A stretch of 64,000 nucleotides of DNA from Candidatus Bathyarchaeota archaeon (GCA_026014545.1 JAOZIH010000004.1:51163-115162), one strand, 5' to 3'. Positions 37,476 to 46,424 are shown, counted from the first letter of the stretch. The notes: generated by a model not told the origin, from the letters alone. Numbers and translations: made by a program.

Positions 37476-38858
37476 ATGCAACTCTGCACTTCGGAAATTG
37501 ATACACTGCTTGGCATGGAGGTTTACGCCACTGAAACCACCGGCGTAGGCGGCGTTATCCGCAAGTCTGTTGAGGATTTCAAGGTTGAGGAAGTTCTTGT
37601 TGACGGCTCTAAGGCGATGATTCGAAAAGTTGCTGAAGCTCATGCTCTGGGTGCTTCCAACTCCAAGCAGCGTTATCTGTTGTGCGTTTTGGTTAAGCGG
37701 AATTGGGACACCTTTATCGCCATAAAACGCATAGCTGAACAGTTGGGCATAAGCCCGAGGCATATTAGTATAGCCGGTATAAAAGATGCTAAAGCTGTTA
37801 CTGCGCAGCATGTTACAATTGAAAATGCCTCAATAGAGGATGCTGCAAAAGTTAACGTTAAGGATATAGAAATTCTCCCTGTGGGCTATGTCCGCGAGAA
37901 GCTATCGCCATATTACCTTCTTGGCAACAGCTTTACCATAAAAATTAAAGCGATAAAACTTTCTGAAGTAACCGCTGCAAAACGGATAGCTGAAACAGCG
38001 CAGGCGCTGGATGCGCTTGGTGGGATTCCAAACTTTTTCGGGCATCAAAGGTTTGGAACGGCGCGGCCAATAACGCACATCGTTGGAAAAGCTTTGGTTA
38101 AAGGTAACTTCGAGGAAGCGGTGATGCTGTTTCTGGCTAAGCCAAGCGACAATGAGCATCCTTCCTCTAGGCAAGCGCGTGAAGAGTTGCAGTTAACAAG
38201 AGACTTTAGACAAGCGCTCCAAAAGTTTCCAGTGCATTTACGTTATGAGCGGCTAATGCTGCGGCATCTGGTTGATACACCAGCGGATTTTGTGGGTGCC
38301 TTCAAGCGGTTGCCCATTAAGCTCCAAGCCCTTTTCGTTCAAGCCTATCAGTCCTATCTATTCAACCGCTTCCTAAGCGAGAGAATCAAGCAGGGCCTAT
38401 CCTTGAGCAGGGCGGAAATAGGCGATTACGTGCTTCGTGTAGACCGCTTAGGATTACCTATGCCTAATACCGCTAAAATAGTAAACTCGGAAAACCTTGC
38501 CGAAGCTAACGAGTTGATTAAAGCGGGAAGAATGCGAATTGCACTGCCACTTATTGGGTCGAAGCAAAGACCCGCGGAAGGCATCATAAGCGAAATCGTG
38601 CAGCGGATTCTCGAGGAAGAAGGCGTCAGGGCAGGCGGTTTCAAAGTCAACGCGATGCCCAGCATAAGCGCAAGAGGCGGCTTTCGCGCCATCATCGCAC
38701 CAATCAAGAATTTCAGTTTATCTGCCATCTCGGCATGCGCCAGCAATAAGCAAGAGTGCGAGGCGACTTTAAGTTTTATGCTTCCACGCGGTTCCTACGC
38801 AACAGTGCTCCTCAGGGAGATAATGAAGCCACGTGATCCTCTCAGCGCAGGATTCTAA
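37476..38858 (+). CDS. truD: tRNA pseudouridine synthase TruD
   Basis: 460 residues. Catalytic Asp104 lies in AGIKDAKAVTAQ. Other conserved blocks are VEDFKVEEVL, GIPNFFGHQRFG and AYQSYLFNRFLSER. TruD makes pseudouridine 13 in tRNA; archaeal forms are this long because of an insertion domain. ATG 37476 has GAGGA upstream; an ATG at 37515 is less well placed. The pth2-truD pairing is common in archaea. Confidence 0.95.
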   Translation: MQLCTSEIDTLLGMEVYATETTGVGGVIRKSVEDFKVEEVLVDGSKAMIRKVAEAHALGASNSKQRYLLCVLVKRNWDTFIAIKRIAEQLGISPRHISIAGIKDAKAVTAQHVTIENASIEDAAKVNVKDIEILPVGYVREKLSPYYLLGNSFTIKIKAIKLSEVTAAKRIAETAQALDALGGIPNFFGHQRFGTARPITHIVGKALVKGNFEEAVMLFLAKPSDNEHPSSRQAREELQLTRDFRQALQKFPVHLRYERLMLRHLVDTPADFVGAFKRLPIKLQALFVQAYQSYLFNRFLSERIKQGLSLSRAEIGDYVLRVDRLGLPMPNTAKIVNSENLAEANELIKAGRMRIALPLIGSKQRPAEGIISEIVQRILEEEGVRAGGFKVNAMPSISARGGFRAIIAPIKNFSLSAISACASNKQECEATLSFMLPRGSYATVLLREIMKPRDPLSAGF

Positions 38859-38955
38859 TCTTCCAAAAAACACGGCGTCTAATGGTCGGCGGCATCCTAC
38901 CGTTAACTCGCTAAGCTTGGCGCTTCCAGCATTAAAAATCCACTTACAGTAAATT

Positions 38956-39480
38956 TCAGATTCTGTCTGTTCTATTCAAATCTCTGAGTCTGTTAACCCC
39001 GTCTATTTCACTTATGAATTCTGCGACGCTTTTCGGAACCATCGTAGTCCAGTTTTCGCCTTTAAGCATCTTTTCTCGAACAAGCGTTGACGTATAAAGG
39101 TCTCTTTGAAAGAACCGTATGCCTTTTACTTTGTATCCGGCTTCCATGAAAAGCCTGCGCGTTAAAGGCTCATTAGAATAGACGACATTGAAGCGCGGTG
39201 TATACCCTTCTACAGCGGAAACCCATAACATGTGCAAGTGCACATCTGGAACCGGAACAATCCAAATTCGCGCTAAATCTACACTTGCCTCCTGCAATGC
39301 CCTGCGGATCATGACTAACCTTTCGCCGGCGGTGAACGGGTTGCTGAGGTTGTGGCTGTACTGGGCGCTGCCGATAACAATCACTAGCTCATCAACTTCC
39401 TTCAGAACCTCTTTTGTGGCTTCGAGATGCCCAAGATGGAAGGGCTGAAATCTTCCCACGTAAAGTCCGCGAGTAACCAT
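38956..39480 (-). CDS. nadM: Nicotinamide-nucleotide adenylyltransferase
   Basis: 174 residues, archaeal NadM type. GLYVGRFQPFHLGHLEA carries the HxGH motif, and YTSTLVREKM corresponds to the ISTxxR block. It forms NAD from NMN and ATP. It is divergent from the membrane protein gene at 39580 and starts at ATG 39480. Confidence 0.95.
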   Translation of the reverse strand: MVTRGLYVGRFQPFHLGHLEATKEVLKEVDELVIVIGSAQYSHNLSNPFTAGERLVMIRRALQEASVDLARIWIVPVPDVHLHMLWVSAVEGYTPRFNVVYSNEPLTRRLFMEAGYKVKGIRFFQRDLYTSTLVREKMLKGENWTTMVPKSVAEFISEIDGVNRLRDLNRTDRI

Positions 39481-39548
39481 TTATTATGCCTCTTGCACCC
39501 TTTGAGGTTGAAGGCAAGTGGCTTTTATCATTTGCGATTTCGGAAGCA

Positions 39549-39556
39549 CTTATATG
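39549..39556 (+). promoter_or_regulatory. TATA box, probably giving a leaderless mRNA
   Basis: CTTATATG lies about 25-31 nt before ATG 39580. Archaeal transcription starts about 25 nt after the TATA box, so the mRNA should begin at or within a few bases of the start codon; no SD is present. Confidence 0.55.
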
Positions 39557-39579
39557 CAATCGGAGCGTATTTTCTGTCT

Positions 39580-40182
39580 ATGCCGTTAAAGAGGGAAGGC
39601 TTAATTTTTCTCCTTGGAATAGCCGCTTTAGCCGCTGCCATAGCAGTGCTGTTTCTGTCTAGCACCACTGAAGCGGAGCCTGCACGTCTGGCTGTCAGAT
39701 TCTTTGGTCTATATGGCTACCTGTTCCTCAGTGTCGCAACATTAACCACACCTTTTCTGAAAGAAGTCACGCAAGCCTTCGGCAAGTCCTTCCTCAAAGT
39801 TCACCATACATTTTCCATATTAGGCATTGCCCTTATAACCTTGCACCCAGTCTTCAACGCGGTAGAACGCTTGAGCTTATCAGTGTTCTTGCCCAACTTC
39901 AGTTCATGGGATACCTTCTGGAGATTAGCCGGCAGACCAGCCTTCATCCTATTATACGTAGCAGTATCAGCTGCCATATTAAGAGCCAAGGCGCCAAAAT
40001 ACTGGCGCTTCTTTCACTCTTTAATGTACGTAGTATTACTTTTTGGCATAGTGCATGCCAACCTTATCGGCACAGACTTCGGAAACATGGGAATATTACT
40101 CATCTATAACGGATTGTTTGCTGCGTCACTCGCGGGTTTTGTATTAAAAAGATACAGAACGCACATTATGAAGAAAAGATAA
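39580..40182 (+). CDS. Ferric-reductase-like transmembrane protein
   Basis: 200 residues, six membrane helices. Histidine pairs at VHHTFSILGIALITLHP and RFFHSLMYVVLLFGIVHAN match the heme-coordinating pattern of the ferric-reductase-like/YedZ (MsrQ) transmembrane domain. No cytoplasmic FAD/NAD domain is attached, so it would need a partner. ATG 39580 is chosen because the longer frame crosses the nadM coding region. Confidence 0.75.
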   Translation: MPLKREGLIFLLGIAALAAAIAVLFLSSTTEAEPARLAVRFFGLYGYLFLSVATLTTPFLKEVTQAFGKSFLKVHHTFSILGIALITLHPVFNAVERLSLSVFLPNFSSWDTFWRLAGRPAFILLYVAVSAAILRAKAPKYWRFFHSLMYVVLLFGIVHANLIGTDFGNMGILLIYNGLFAASLAGFVLKRYRTHIMKKR

Positions 40183-40270
40183 TAAATCAAAGTGTAAAAA
40201 CGAAATTTGCTTTTCCGCCGCGCTTTGCCCATCACCATAAACATTAATTATCTGTTCCAATAAACTCAAA

Positions 40271-40276
40271 GGAGGG
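40271..40276 (+). promoter_or_regulatory. SD of the ABC ATPase gene without a standard start codon
   Basis: GGAGGG is a strong ribosome-binding site. The ABC ATPase frame after it contains no ATG, GTG or TTG until past Walker A; the first plausible initiator is ATA at 40288 (11 nt downstream). Confidence 0.6.
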
Positions 40277-40287
40277 AGCGTAGCCGC

Positions 40288-41034
40288 ATAATCAGCTCAG
40301 CCGTTGTTATCCATGAGCTAGTTAAAAAATTTGAGGATGTCACCGCAGTTGATGGGGTAAATCTGCGGGTCGAAAGAGGAGAACTTTTCGGGTTACTGGG
40401 GCCAAACGGCGCTGGCAAAACCACGATTATAAATGTTCTCTGCGGCTTGCTAAAACCCACAAGTGGCTCAGCCACAGTTGGCGGTTACGATGTACAGCGG
40501 GACACGGCGAAAGTTAAAGAGCTCATAGGAGTCTGCCCTCAAGAGACCGCGCTATATCCTTACTTGACAGGCCTAGAGAACGTTGAATTATTCGGAAACC
40601 TTTACGTGATGAATAAAGAGGCGCTTAAAAAGAGGTGCGGCATTCTGCTCAAGAGGATGGGGCTTGAGTGGGAAGCTAAAAGAAGAGTCGATAAATACAG
40701 CGGCGGCATGAAACGCCGATTAAGCCTCATTCTCGCGCTTATTCATGATCCAGAAATAGCATTTTTGGATGAACCCACAGTGGCTATGGATCCGCAATCA
40801 AGGCATGCGGTATGGGATTTTATAAAAGAACTGAAAAAAGAAGACAAAACAATCATTTTAACTACACACTACATGGAAGAAGCTGAAGAATTATGCGACC
40901 GCGTGGGCATCATAGATCATGGAAAACTCATCGCGCTCGGCGTGCCTGAAGATTTAGTTTCAAAGAATAACGTCAGGAACTTGGAAGAAGTGTTCATCAA
41001 GCTTACAGGAAGGAAGATAAGAGAGGAGATTTAA
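40288..41034 (+). CDS. ABC-2 exporter ATPase, apparent ATA start
   Basis: About 248 residues if initiated at ATA 40288. Walker A GPNGAGKTT is encoded at 40399-40425, the signature YSGGMKRRLS, Walker B IAFLDEPT and the switch His in TTHYMEEAEELCD follow. The frame is open from a stop at 40261 and reads a normal ABC N-terminus (AVVIHELVKKFEDVTAVDGV). The first standard initiator, TTG 40447, lies after Walker A and would give a dead protein. A GGAGGG SD supports initiation near 40288. It drives the permease encoded next to it. Confidence 0.85.
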   Translation: MISSAVVIHELVKKFEDVTAVDGVNLRVERGELFGLLGPNGAGKTTIINVLCGLLKPTSGSATVGGYDVQRDTAKVKELIGVCPQETALYPYLTGLENVELFGNLYVMNKEALKKRCGILLKRMGLEWEAKRRVDKYSGGMKRRLSLILALIHDPEIAFLDEPTVAMDPQSRHAVWDFIKELKKEDKTIILTTHYMEEAEELCDRVGIIDHGKLIALGVPEDLVSKNNVRNLEEVFIKLTGRKIREEI

Positions 41035-42192
41035 CTGAAGCCTCAGCGAGTTTTAGCCTTAACCAAAAAAGAAATGAAGAAAACCTTTAGAGAACCCGCG
41101 GTTCTGTTCATGATTTTCTTGTTTCCCGTGGTCTTCGTTTTCGCGTTCGGCGCCTCATTTGGCGGAGTTGGAGTCGAACAAACCGCTTACAACCTTGGCG
41201 TAGTTAACATGGACCAGCCCACTTCGATACATGCCTCGCAGATACTTATAGCCGCGTTGTCTGACACGAAAATACTAAAAGTGCATGTTTACGTTGACAA
41301 TCAAACTGCACAAAACGATCTATTACAGGGAAAACTTCAAGGCGTGATGATAATCCCAAGCGACTTCAGCCAAAGCTTTGCATCGTATCAAGCAGCCTCA
41401 AGCAACCCTGGCATGTGGAAAAACGCCACCGTAGCCCTATACCTGGACCAAGGCTCCTTAGTCGCAACCCAAGCTCTGCCGCCAATTATCCAGCAAATCT
41501 TGACAGCAATCACTGGCCAGAGCCAGCAAGCACCCTCAACCCCATTCCGCTTAGAAATCGCCTCTCTAGTCACTGTGGAAGCGCCTTCGGCATTTGCCTT
41601 CATGGCGCCTGGCATGTTTACTTTCGCATCTATTTTCCTCATAATGATGGTAGCCCAATCGTTTACTCAAGACCGCGAAAATGGCATGATGAAAAGAATT
41701 CGAATTACACCCACAACGCCGACGGAATTCATGACTAGCCAAATTATCTCTTACATGCTGATTGCGTTAGTTCAAGCAGCCTTAGTCTTCATCATGCTCT
41801 ACCTGATGGGATTTAGACCAAATGTGGGAATGTCTATCTACGCCTTTGCCTTCGCGCTGGTGCTGATTTTTTCTTTATCCAACATTGGATTCGGTTTAAT
41901 AACAGCCACAATCGCGAAATCATCCGGTGCAGCAACAGGCCTCTCATTCCTCTTTGTACTCCCACAACTCTTCCTCGGCACCTTCGTCGGTGCTTCACTC
42001 TCTTCAGCAGCCCAAGTTGCCGGCAAATTCGTGCCCAGTTACTACGTCACGGACGCCCTAACATCTCTATTCTTAAGAGGCGCACCCATCACTAGCCCCA
42101 CTGTGCTGCTGGACTTCGCGGCAGTTTCCGCATCCTGCATAACCATCCTCCTAATCGGTATTCTTCTTTATGGCAAATACTTCAAAATCTAA
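41035..42192 (+). CDS. ABC-2 type permease, apparent CTG start
   Basis: About 385 residues if started at CTG 41035, directly after the ATPase stop. Reading from there gives KPQRVLALTKKEMKKTFREP before the first membrane helix, the normal start of ABC-2 permeases, with SD GAGGAG ending 6 nt upstream. The first ATG (41074) removes that segment and has no SD. One N-terminal helix, a large outer loop (about 45-185), then five helices fit a DrrB/ABC-2 exporter. Substrate unknown (drug, lipid or glycan are all possible). Confidence 0.85.
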   Translation: MKPQRVLALTKKEMKKTFREPAVLFMIFLFPVVFVFAFGASFGGVGVEQTAYNLGVVNMDQPTSIHASQILIAALSDTKILKVHVYVDNQTAQNDLLQGKLQGVMIIPSDFSQSFASYQAASSNPGMWKNATVALYLDQGSLVATQALPPIIQQILTAITGQSQQAPSTPFRLEIASLVTVEAPSAFAFMAPGMFTFASIFLIMMVAQSFTQDRENGMMKRIRITPTTPTEFMTSQIISYMLIALVQAALVFIMLYLMGFRPNVGMSIYAFAFALVLIFSLSNIGFGLITATIAKSSGAATGLSFLFVLPQLFLGTFVGASLSSAAQVAGKFVPSYYVTDALTSLFLRGAPITSPTVLLDFAAVSASCITILLIGILLYGKYFKI

Positions 42193-42511
42193 GCAGAATT
42201 AAGAAAAACTTGAAGAAGAAAGCTACGCATTAACCGGTAAGGCGCTGCGTAAGCTAAACAACCGAAAAGTCCTACAAAACTTGCCAATAATCAATTAGAG
42301 AGTCAACATTCAATGCGAGATCATCATTCAACTATTTTTCTTCCATTCTCTGTTATGGAAATACCTTAACCTTTGCTTCAAATTAGCCGCAACGAATACG
42401 AGTGCACTGCAGTCAAATCGATGATTAAAACACACTTCGGCAGTTTTCTGCTCATTTAAATAAGCGGCTATAGTCCGTTCCAAGCATAACAATTCCGTTT
42501 TTCCTCAGCCA
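42193..42511. other. Intergenic region with no gene seen
   Basis: 319 bp between convergent genes. I see A/T-rich stretches (e.g. ATTTAAATAAG near 42455) but no ORF, tRNA or clear hairpin. Confidence 0.6.
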
Positions 42512-43447
42512 TCAGGAGTTTTCACCGTTGGCTATCTGCGCAGAGGAATTCCAAACTTCCTCAACCAAGTCTTGCACTCCTTGCAGCAGAGACGCCAATC
42601 TTACGCCTTTAGCGGTCAAGCCATAAGTTTTTGGCGCCCTTCTCAAGAATACAAGCTTTTTCCCTTTCAGCCGACGCAAATACCAGTAGGTTCTCCGCAG
42701 GGAAAATCTTGTTTTCTCGGCAAGCTTTTTCGCCGAAGTTCCAACCTCAGGAATAGCCTCGTAAACTTTCCGTTCAGCTACTGAAAGCTTTTCCTTTTCG
42801 GGATTACGTTTCGTCTTGAAGAAGAACACGTAATCCCTTTCTTCAGAAGTTTCTACTAAACCCGCTGTTTTCAATCGCTTCAAAATGCGCGCTGCAGCAT
42901 TAGCTGAAACAAGCGCTGCCACGTCTTTAAAGGTTTTAGGACCCGACAACAGGGCAATCAGCAGAGTTTCCTCATAGCATTCTGAATGTGTTGGTAGAAA
43001 GCGGACTAAATCGGCAAACCCCTCAAGCTGCTTGGCAAGTCTGCACCCGAAAACTGTTGCGTAAAACCGCTGATTCATGGTTTCCGCCGCCAATCCAACA
43101 GCGGTCAATGGATGCAGATACTCTTCATAAACAGTGGTTGCGGTATGCATGCGACCTGCCTCTCTAAACTCCCGCTCGATCTGTTCCGCAGAATAGCACT
43201 TTTCCGCGATGGCTTTCAGAATCTGCAATCGAGTTTCATTTTTTAATACATTAAAAAGATCTTTCATGAAATTCGGGTTTTCCATAAGCTCGCGCGTGTT
43301 TCTAAACTCATTTTTCAGTCTCCAGACGCCGCAGCGTGTTATGCACTCAAGCGGCGTTAACGGCGCACAATTTCGGCACTCGGCATCTAAAGTTTTAAGC
43401 GCCTCTGTTAAATCGCAGTTTTCTCCTGCAATCTTACAAGTTATCAA
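42512..43447 (-). CDS. Cysteine-rich multi-winged-helix regulator
   Basis: 311 residues. The N-terminus holds six cysteines (4, 11, 24, 27, 35, 39) that could bind a metal or iron-sulphur cluster. An ArsR-like winged helix follows (LFNVLKNETRLQILKAIAEKCYSAEQIEREF), with two more winged-helix segments (about 165-200 and 225-290). It starts at TTG 43447 with AAGGGAGAAGG upstream. It is divergent from a second Cys-rich regulator; a degenerate operator copy (43476-43489) lies in its promoter. The ligand is unknown; a redox or metal signal is inferred. Confidence 0.72.
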   Translation of the reverse strand: MITCKIAGENCDLTEALKTLDAECRNCAPLTPLECITRCGVWRLKNEFRNTRELMENPNFMKDLFNVLKNETRLQILKAIAEKCYSAEQIEREFREAGRMHTATTVYEEYLHPLTAVGLAAETMNQRFYATVFGCRLAKQLEGFADLVRFLPTHSECYEETLLIALLSGPKTFKDVAALVSANAAARILKRLKTAGLVETSEERDYVFFFKTKRNPEKEKLSVAERKVYEAIPEVGTSAKKLAEKTRFSLRRTYWYLRRLKGKKLVFLRRAPKTYGLTAKGVRLASLLQGVQDLVEEVWNSSAQIANGENS

Positions 43448-43475
43448 GGGCCTTCTCCCTTTATGGCATGTTTAT

Positions 43476-43489
43476 TTGACGTGTGCCTT
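43476..43489. promoter_or_regulatory. Degenerate operator copy near the minus-strand regulator
   Basis: TTGACGTGTGCCTT matches 11 of 14 bases of ATGACGTGTGTCAT, the reverse complement of the operator at 43546. It abuts an A/T stretch (AAATAAA on the minus strand) that may be the TATA region of the TTG-started regulator. Confidence 0.4.
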
Positions 43490-43545
43490 GCTGGGTAAAG
43501 GAGTGAGAGATTGGGGTGCAAAAATTTGGAGGAGATGACCCAGCC

Positions 43546-43559
43546 ATGACACACGTCAT
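43546..43559. promoter_or_regulatory. Operator palindrome 1 (ATGAC-N4-GTCAT)
   Basis: ATGACACACGTCAT, 5-bp arms around ACAC. It is 21 bp (two helical turns) from the second copy and upstream of the TATA box of the gene at 43625. Confidence 0.65.
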
Positions 43560-43566
43560 AAAAGAT

Positions 43567-43580
43567 ATGACGTGCGTCAT
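43567..43580. promoter_or_regulatory. Operator palindrome 2 with adjoining TATA box
   Basis: ATGACGTGCGTCAT, 5-bp arms around GTGC, immediately followed by the TATA-like box TTTATATA (43582-43589). A protein bound here would block or recruit TBP/TFB, so repression or activation of the gene at 43625 is expected. Confidence 0.68.
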
Positions 43581-43624
43581 ATTTATATACATTTCTAACA
43601 GAAATTAGACTAACTGGTGAACAA

Positions 43625-44005
43625 ATGCTGCTACCCTGCGAAGTAGGAGTAAAAACAGTTTTACCCGCCATAAAAGCCGCAATAGCCAGAAACTTCGTGG
43701 AAAAACAAGGAATGAAAGAACAGCAAGTAGCTGAAATTCTCGGCTTAACCCAATCAGCAATAAGCAGATACACAACAAAAAACAGAGGAAACATCATAAC
43801 AATCGAAAACATACCCGAAGTTCAAGCGCTCATAGACCAAATGATAAACATACTTTTACAAGAAAAAACCCAGCGAAAAGAAATCCTAGAGCTTTTCTGC
43901 CAAACATGCAAAATAATCCGTGAAAAAGGCCTAATGTGCAAACCCTGCCGAGAAAAGACGCCGCAACCCTCAGCGGAAACATGCGCCTTCTGCCGGTCAA
44001 TTTAA
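43625..44005 (+). CDS. Small HTH regulator with cysteine-rich tail
   Basis: 126 residues. An XRE/Fis-like helix-turn-helix lies at about 30-52 (MKEQQVAEILGLTQSAISRYTT). The C-terminal third has three Cys pairs: CQTC (92, 95), CKPC (105, 108) and CAFC (120, 123), plausible zinc or 4Fe-4S ligands. This layout fits the COG2522-type archaeal regulators. Two palindromic operators lie 45-79 nt upstream, so autoregulation is likely. It is divergent from another Cys-rich regulator. Confidence 0.8.
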   Translation: MLLPCEVGVKTVLPAIKAAIARNFVEKQGMKEQQVAEILGLTQSAISRYTTKNRGNIITIENIPEVQALIDQMINILLQEKTQRKEILELFCQTCKIIREKGLMCKPCREKTPQPSAETCAFCRSI

Positions 44006-44161
44006 CACCGCAACACAACATAGCAAAAACCAACGCTAAACTATTCAGAAAAGTTTCCCATAAAACAATGATAGACCAGTAGCTACTCCAAAACCTCGCA
44101 GGCTCGGCAACAAAATTTGAGGGGGAAAATTCTAGCTCTTTTACTATGCCGAATTTGCTTC

Positions 44162-45004
44162 TTATGCTATGCCGCCGAGAAGTAATGACGCAACAGTCGC
44201 AATGAAAACTATGGCAATGGTTTCAAAGAAGGTTATTTTCCAGTTGACCCGCGTCCTTTTTGAGCGGTAACGCACAAGGAAGAAACCTACAATAAAGGCA
44301 ACTATGGACAAAGACACGATGACGTCTAAAGGACTCGGTAAAACAATGAAAGCTGCTATGGGTATGCTGCCTGCTATGAATGTGGTGACACCGCAGATTA
44401 TCGCTGCATAGAGATTGGAGCGATGAATCTCCTTATTCAACACGGTGAAAAGCTTTTTCAGCAAAAGCAGCGATTTGTCACGCTCTTTTTTATCTGGAAT
44501 GTCGCTTAAACTGTAATTCATCAAGTTCTGCAGAGTCAATATGTCCGCCAAATCCTCCGTTATGCCGCCTAAAAGGAAACTGGAAAAATTAGTGATAGCC
44601 ACAGCGCTTAATGTTAGAAAAGCTGCAAAGATCGCCATCTGCGTAGTTAACGCCGCTATAAAAGCGGACAAAATTACTACAAGCCCAGTTATTGAGCCGT
44701 CAACAAGCCCAGCGACAACCTCGAGAATAGGCTCTTTTTTTAATAGGAGGCTTTCCCATTCCTTACTTAACCTTACACCTTGCGGTGTCAACTGAACCAT
44801 GCCATCTTGCTCAGTAATCAGCTTTTCAGCTTCCATCTCCTTCACAGTTTTTTCAAGCTCACTCATCTCGATACAGGTAAAACTTGCGCAGACGCGGTCA
44901 AGTCGCCGCTTCAGCGCCGATTTATGCAACGGCCTGCCTTTACTAAGATTCAGTAGAACGATTATTTTTATGACGTCAGGTAATTCTTGGATTTCAAAGG
45001 CCAC
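44162..45004 (-). CDS. Winged-helix/VIT1-CCC1-like transporter fusion
   Basis: 280 residues. Residues 1-85 look like a winged helix (VIKIIVLLNLSKGRPLHKSALKRRL ... LEKTVKEMEAEKLITEQDGMVQLTPQG). Residues 95-280 have five membrane helices with VIT1/CCC1-like segments (VVAGLVDGSITGLVVILSAF; ITNFSSFLLGGITEDLADI). VIT/CCC1 proteins move Fe2+/Mn2+ across membranes. The fused domain may sense or anchor DNA, or simply regulate the transporter (inference). GTG start 45004 with GGTGA upstream. Confidence 0.68.
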   Translation of the reverse strand: MAFEIQELPDVIKIIVLLNLSKGRPLHKSALKRRLDRVCASFTCIEMSELEKTVKEMEAEKLITEQDGMVQLTPQGVRLSKEWESLLLKKEPILEVVAGLVDGSITGLVVILSAFIAALTTQMAIFAAFLTLSAVAITNFSSFLLGGITEDLADILTLQNLMNYSLSDIPDKKERDKSLLLLKKLFTVLNKEIHRSNLYAAIICGVTTFIAGSIPIAAFIVLPSPLDVIVSLSIVAFIVGFFLVRYRSKRTRVNWKITFFETIAIVFIATVASLLLGGIA

Positions 45005-45212
45005 TTAATAATTCACCGACAGACGTTAAACATTAAGTTTGCGAGGCTAATAACTTTTTACGCGCTCGCGTATTTTTGAAGCCGCATCACCACCGAGAAA
45101 ACAAAAATTTAGAAGCACACATTTCTAAAGACGCTTCGCCAAAAGTTTATGCATCCCAATTTGCCAATAGACCAAAGTGACTTCTGGGAATGACAGGATA
45201 TGCGGTGCCATT

Positions 45213-45692
45213 TTATTTCAGTTTTTCAAGTTCCTCCTCTATCTCACGGTAATTCGGCTCTAAATTTGGATTCTCTGTTGCCCACATGTAACGAAGCACG
45301 TCGTTTTGGTCTATAATGAAAATTGCACGTTTTGCAGTCGCATAGCCCTTGAGACCCGCAAAATCAAGCATCTCAACGCCATAGGCTTTTATGACCTCAC
45401 GCTTGTAATCGCTTAATATCGGAAAAGATAATTTGTTCTTTTCTGCGAAAGCCTTGTTCGAAAACGGATCATTCACGCTTATACCTATAACCTGAGCTTT
45501 TAGGTTAATTAATCTGGCCGTTGAATCCCTAAAGGCGCACATTTCCTTAGTGCAAGTCGAGGTGAAGGCGCTGACAAAGAATGCTAAAACCACCTTTTTA
45601 CCAACAAAATCTTCCAAGCTTACTGGTTTCAGATCTGTATCGGGTAATGTGAAGCTAGGAGCCTTGTCCCCAACCTTTAGTGTAGTTGCCAT
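45213..45692 (-). CDS. Peroxiredoxin (AhpE/Bcp-like)
   Basis: 159 residues. Peroxidatic Cys47 lies in [12 protein letters not shown] with a second Cys52 that could resolve it. The thioredoxin-like fold is clear ([31 protein letters not shown]). It reduces hydroperoxides using a thiol donor; donor candidates are encoded at 50.4-53.2 kb. ATG start. Confidence 0.93.
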   Translation of the reverse strand: MATTLKVGDKAPSFTLPDTDLKPVSLEDFVGKKVVLAFFVSAFTSTCTKEMCAFRDSTARLINLKAQVIGISVNDPFSNKAFAEKNKLSFPILSDYKREVIKAYGVEMLDFAGLKGYATAKRAIFIIDQNDVLRYMWATENPNLEPNYREIEEELEKLK

Positions 45693-45746
45693 TTTTCAAA
45701 ATCTTTCATAATCCTAACATATTGCCATTATAAATTAGTACCGCCT

Positions 45747-46424
45747 TCAGCCGAGAGTGAAGGCTGAGGGACAAAACTTGTTTAGCACACATGCTGCGCA
45801 GTTAGGCTTTTTTGCCGTGCACACGCGTCTGCCATGAAAAATCAGCAAGTCCGTGATGCGCGCCCACTTGTCCCGCGGAACAATGCTCATCAAGTCTTTT
45901 TCAATTTTGTCTGGATCATCAGTATCAGATAAGCCAAGCCGCTGAGCAAGTCTGCGGACATGTGTGTCCACCGCTATGCCCTCCACGACGCCGAAAGCGT
46001 TAGACAGGACAATGTTGGCTGTTTTCCGCGCAACGCCTGGCAACTCAAGCAACTCAGCCATAGTTTTCGGCACTTGCGAATCGTACTTTTCAACCAGCAT
46101 TTGGCAGCATTTTTTCAGATTCTTTGCCTTGTTACGGTAAAAGCCTGTGGATTTTATATCCTGCCCCAGCTCCTTTAAATCTGCTTGCGCATAGTCTTCC
46201 GCACGCTTATACTTCTTGAACAACGCCTTTGTTACCATGTTAACGCGTTCATCAGTGCACTGCGCAGAAAGCATTGTCGCCACTAGCAGCTCCAAGGGAT
46301 TAGTATAGTTCAAAGCAATTTTGGCGTCTGCATGCACTTTCTCCAGTAGCTCAATGATTTTCAAAACGCGCTCTTTAGTTTCAAGATAAACTTCAGGCTT
46401 CTTCAAAGCTACACGCCTCTTCAT
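45747..46424 (-). CDS. nth: Endonuclease III
   Basis: 225 residues, DNA glycosylase/AP lyase for oxidised pyrimidines. HhH segment LPGVARKTAN with catalytic Lys134, catalytic Asp153 in VDTHVRR, and the C-terminal 4Fe-4S cluster C202-x6-C209-x2-C212-x5-C218. Normal length; ATG start. Confidence 0.96.
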   Translation of the reverse strand: MKRRVALKKPEVYLETKERVLKIIELLEKVHADAKIALNYTNPLELLVATMLSAQCTDERVNMVTKALFKKYKRAEDYAQADLKELGQDIKSTGFYRNKAKNLKKCCQMLVEKYDSQVPKTMAELLELPGVARKTANIVLSNAFGVVEGIAVDTHVRRLAQRLGLSDTDDPDKIEKDLMSIVPRDKWARITDLLIFHGRRVCTAKKPNCAACVLNKFCPSAFTLG

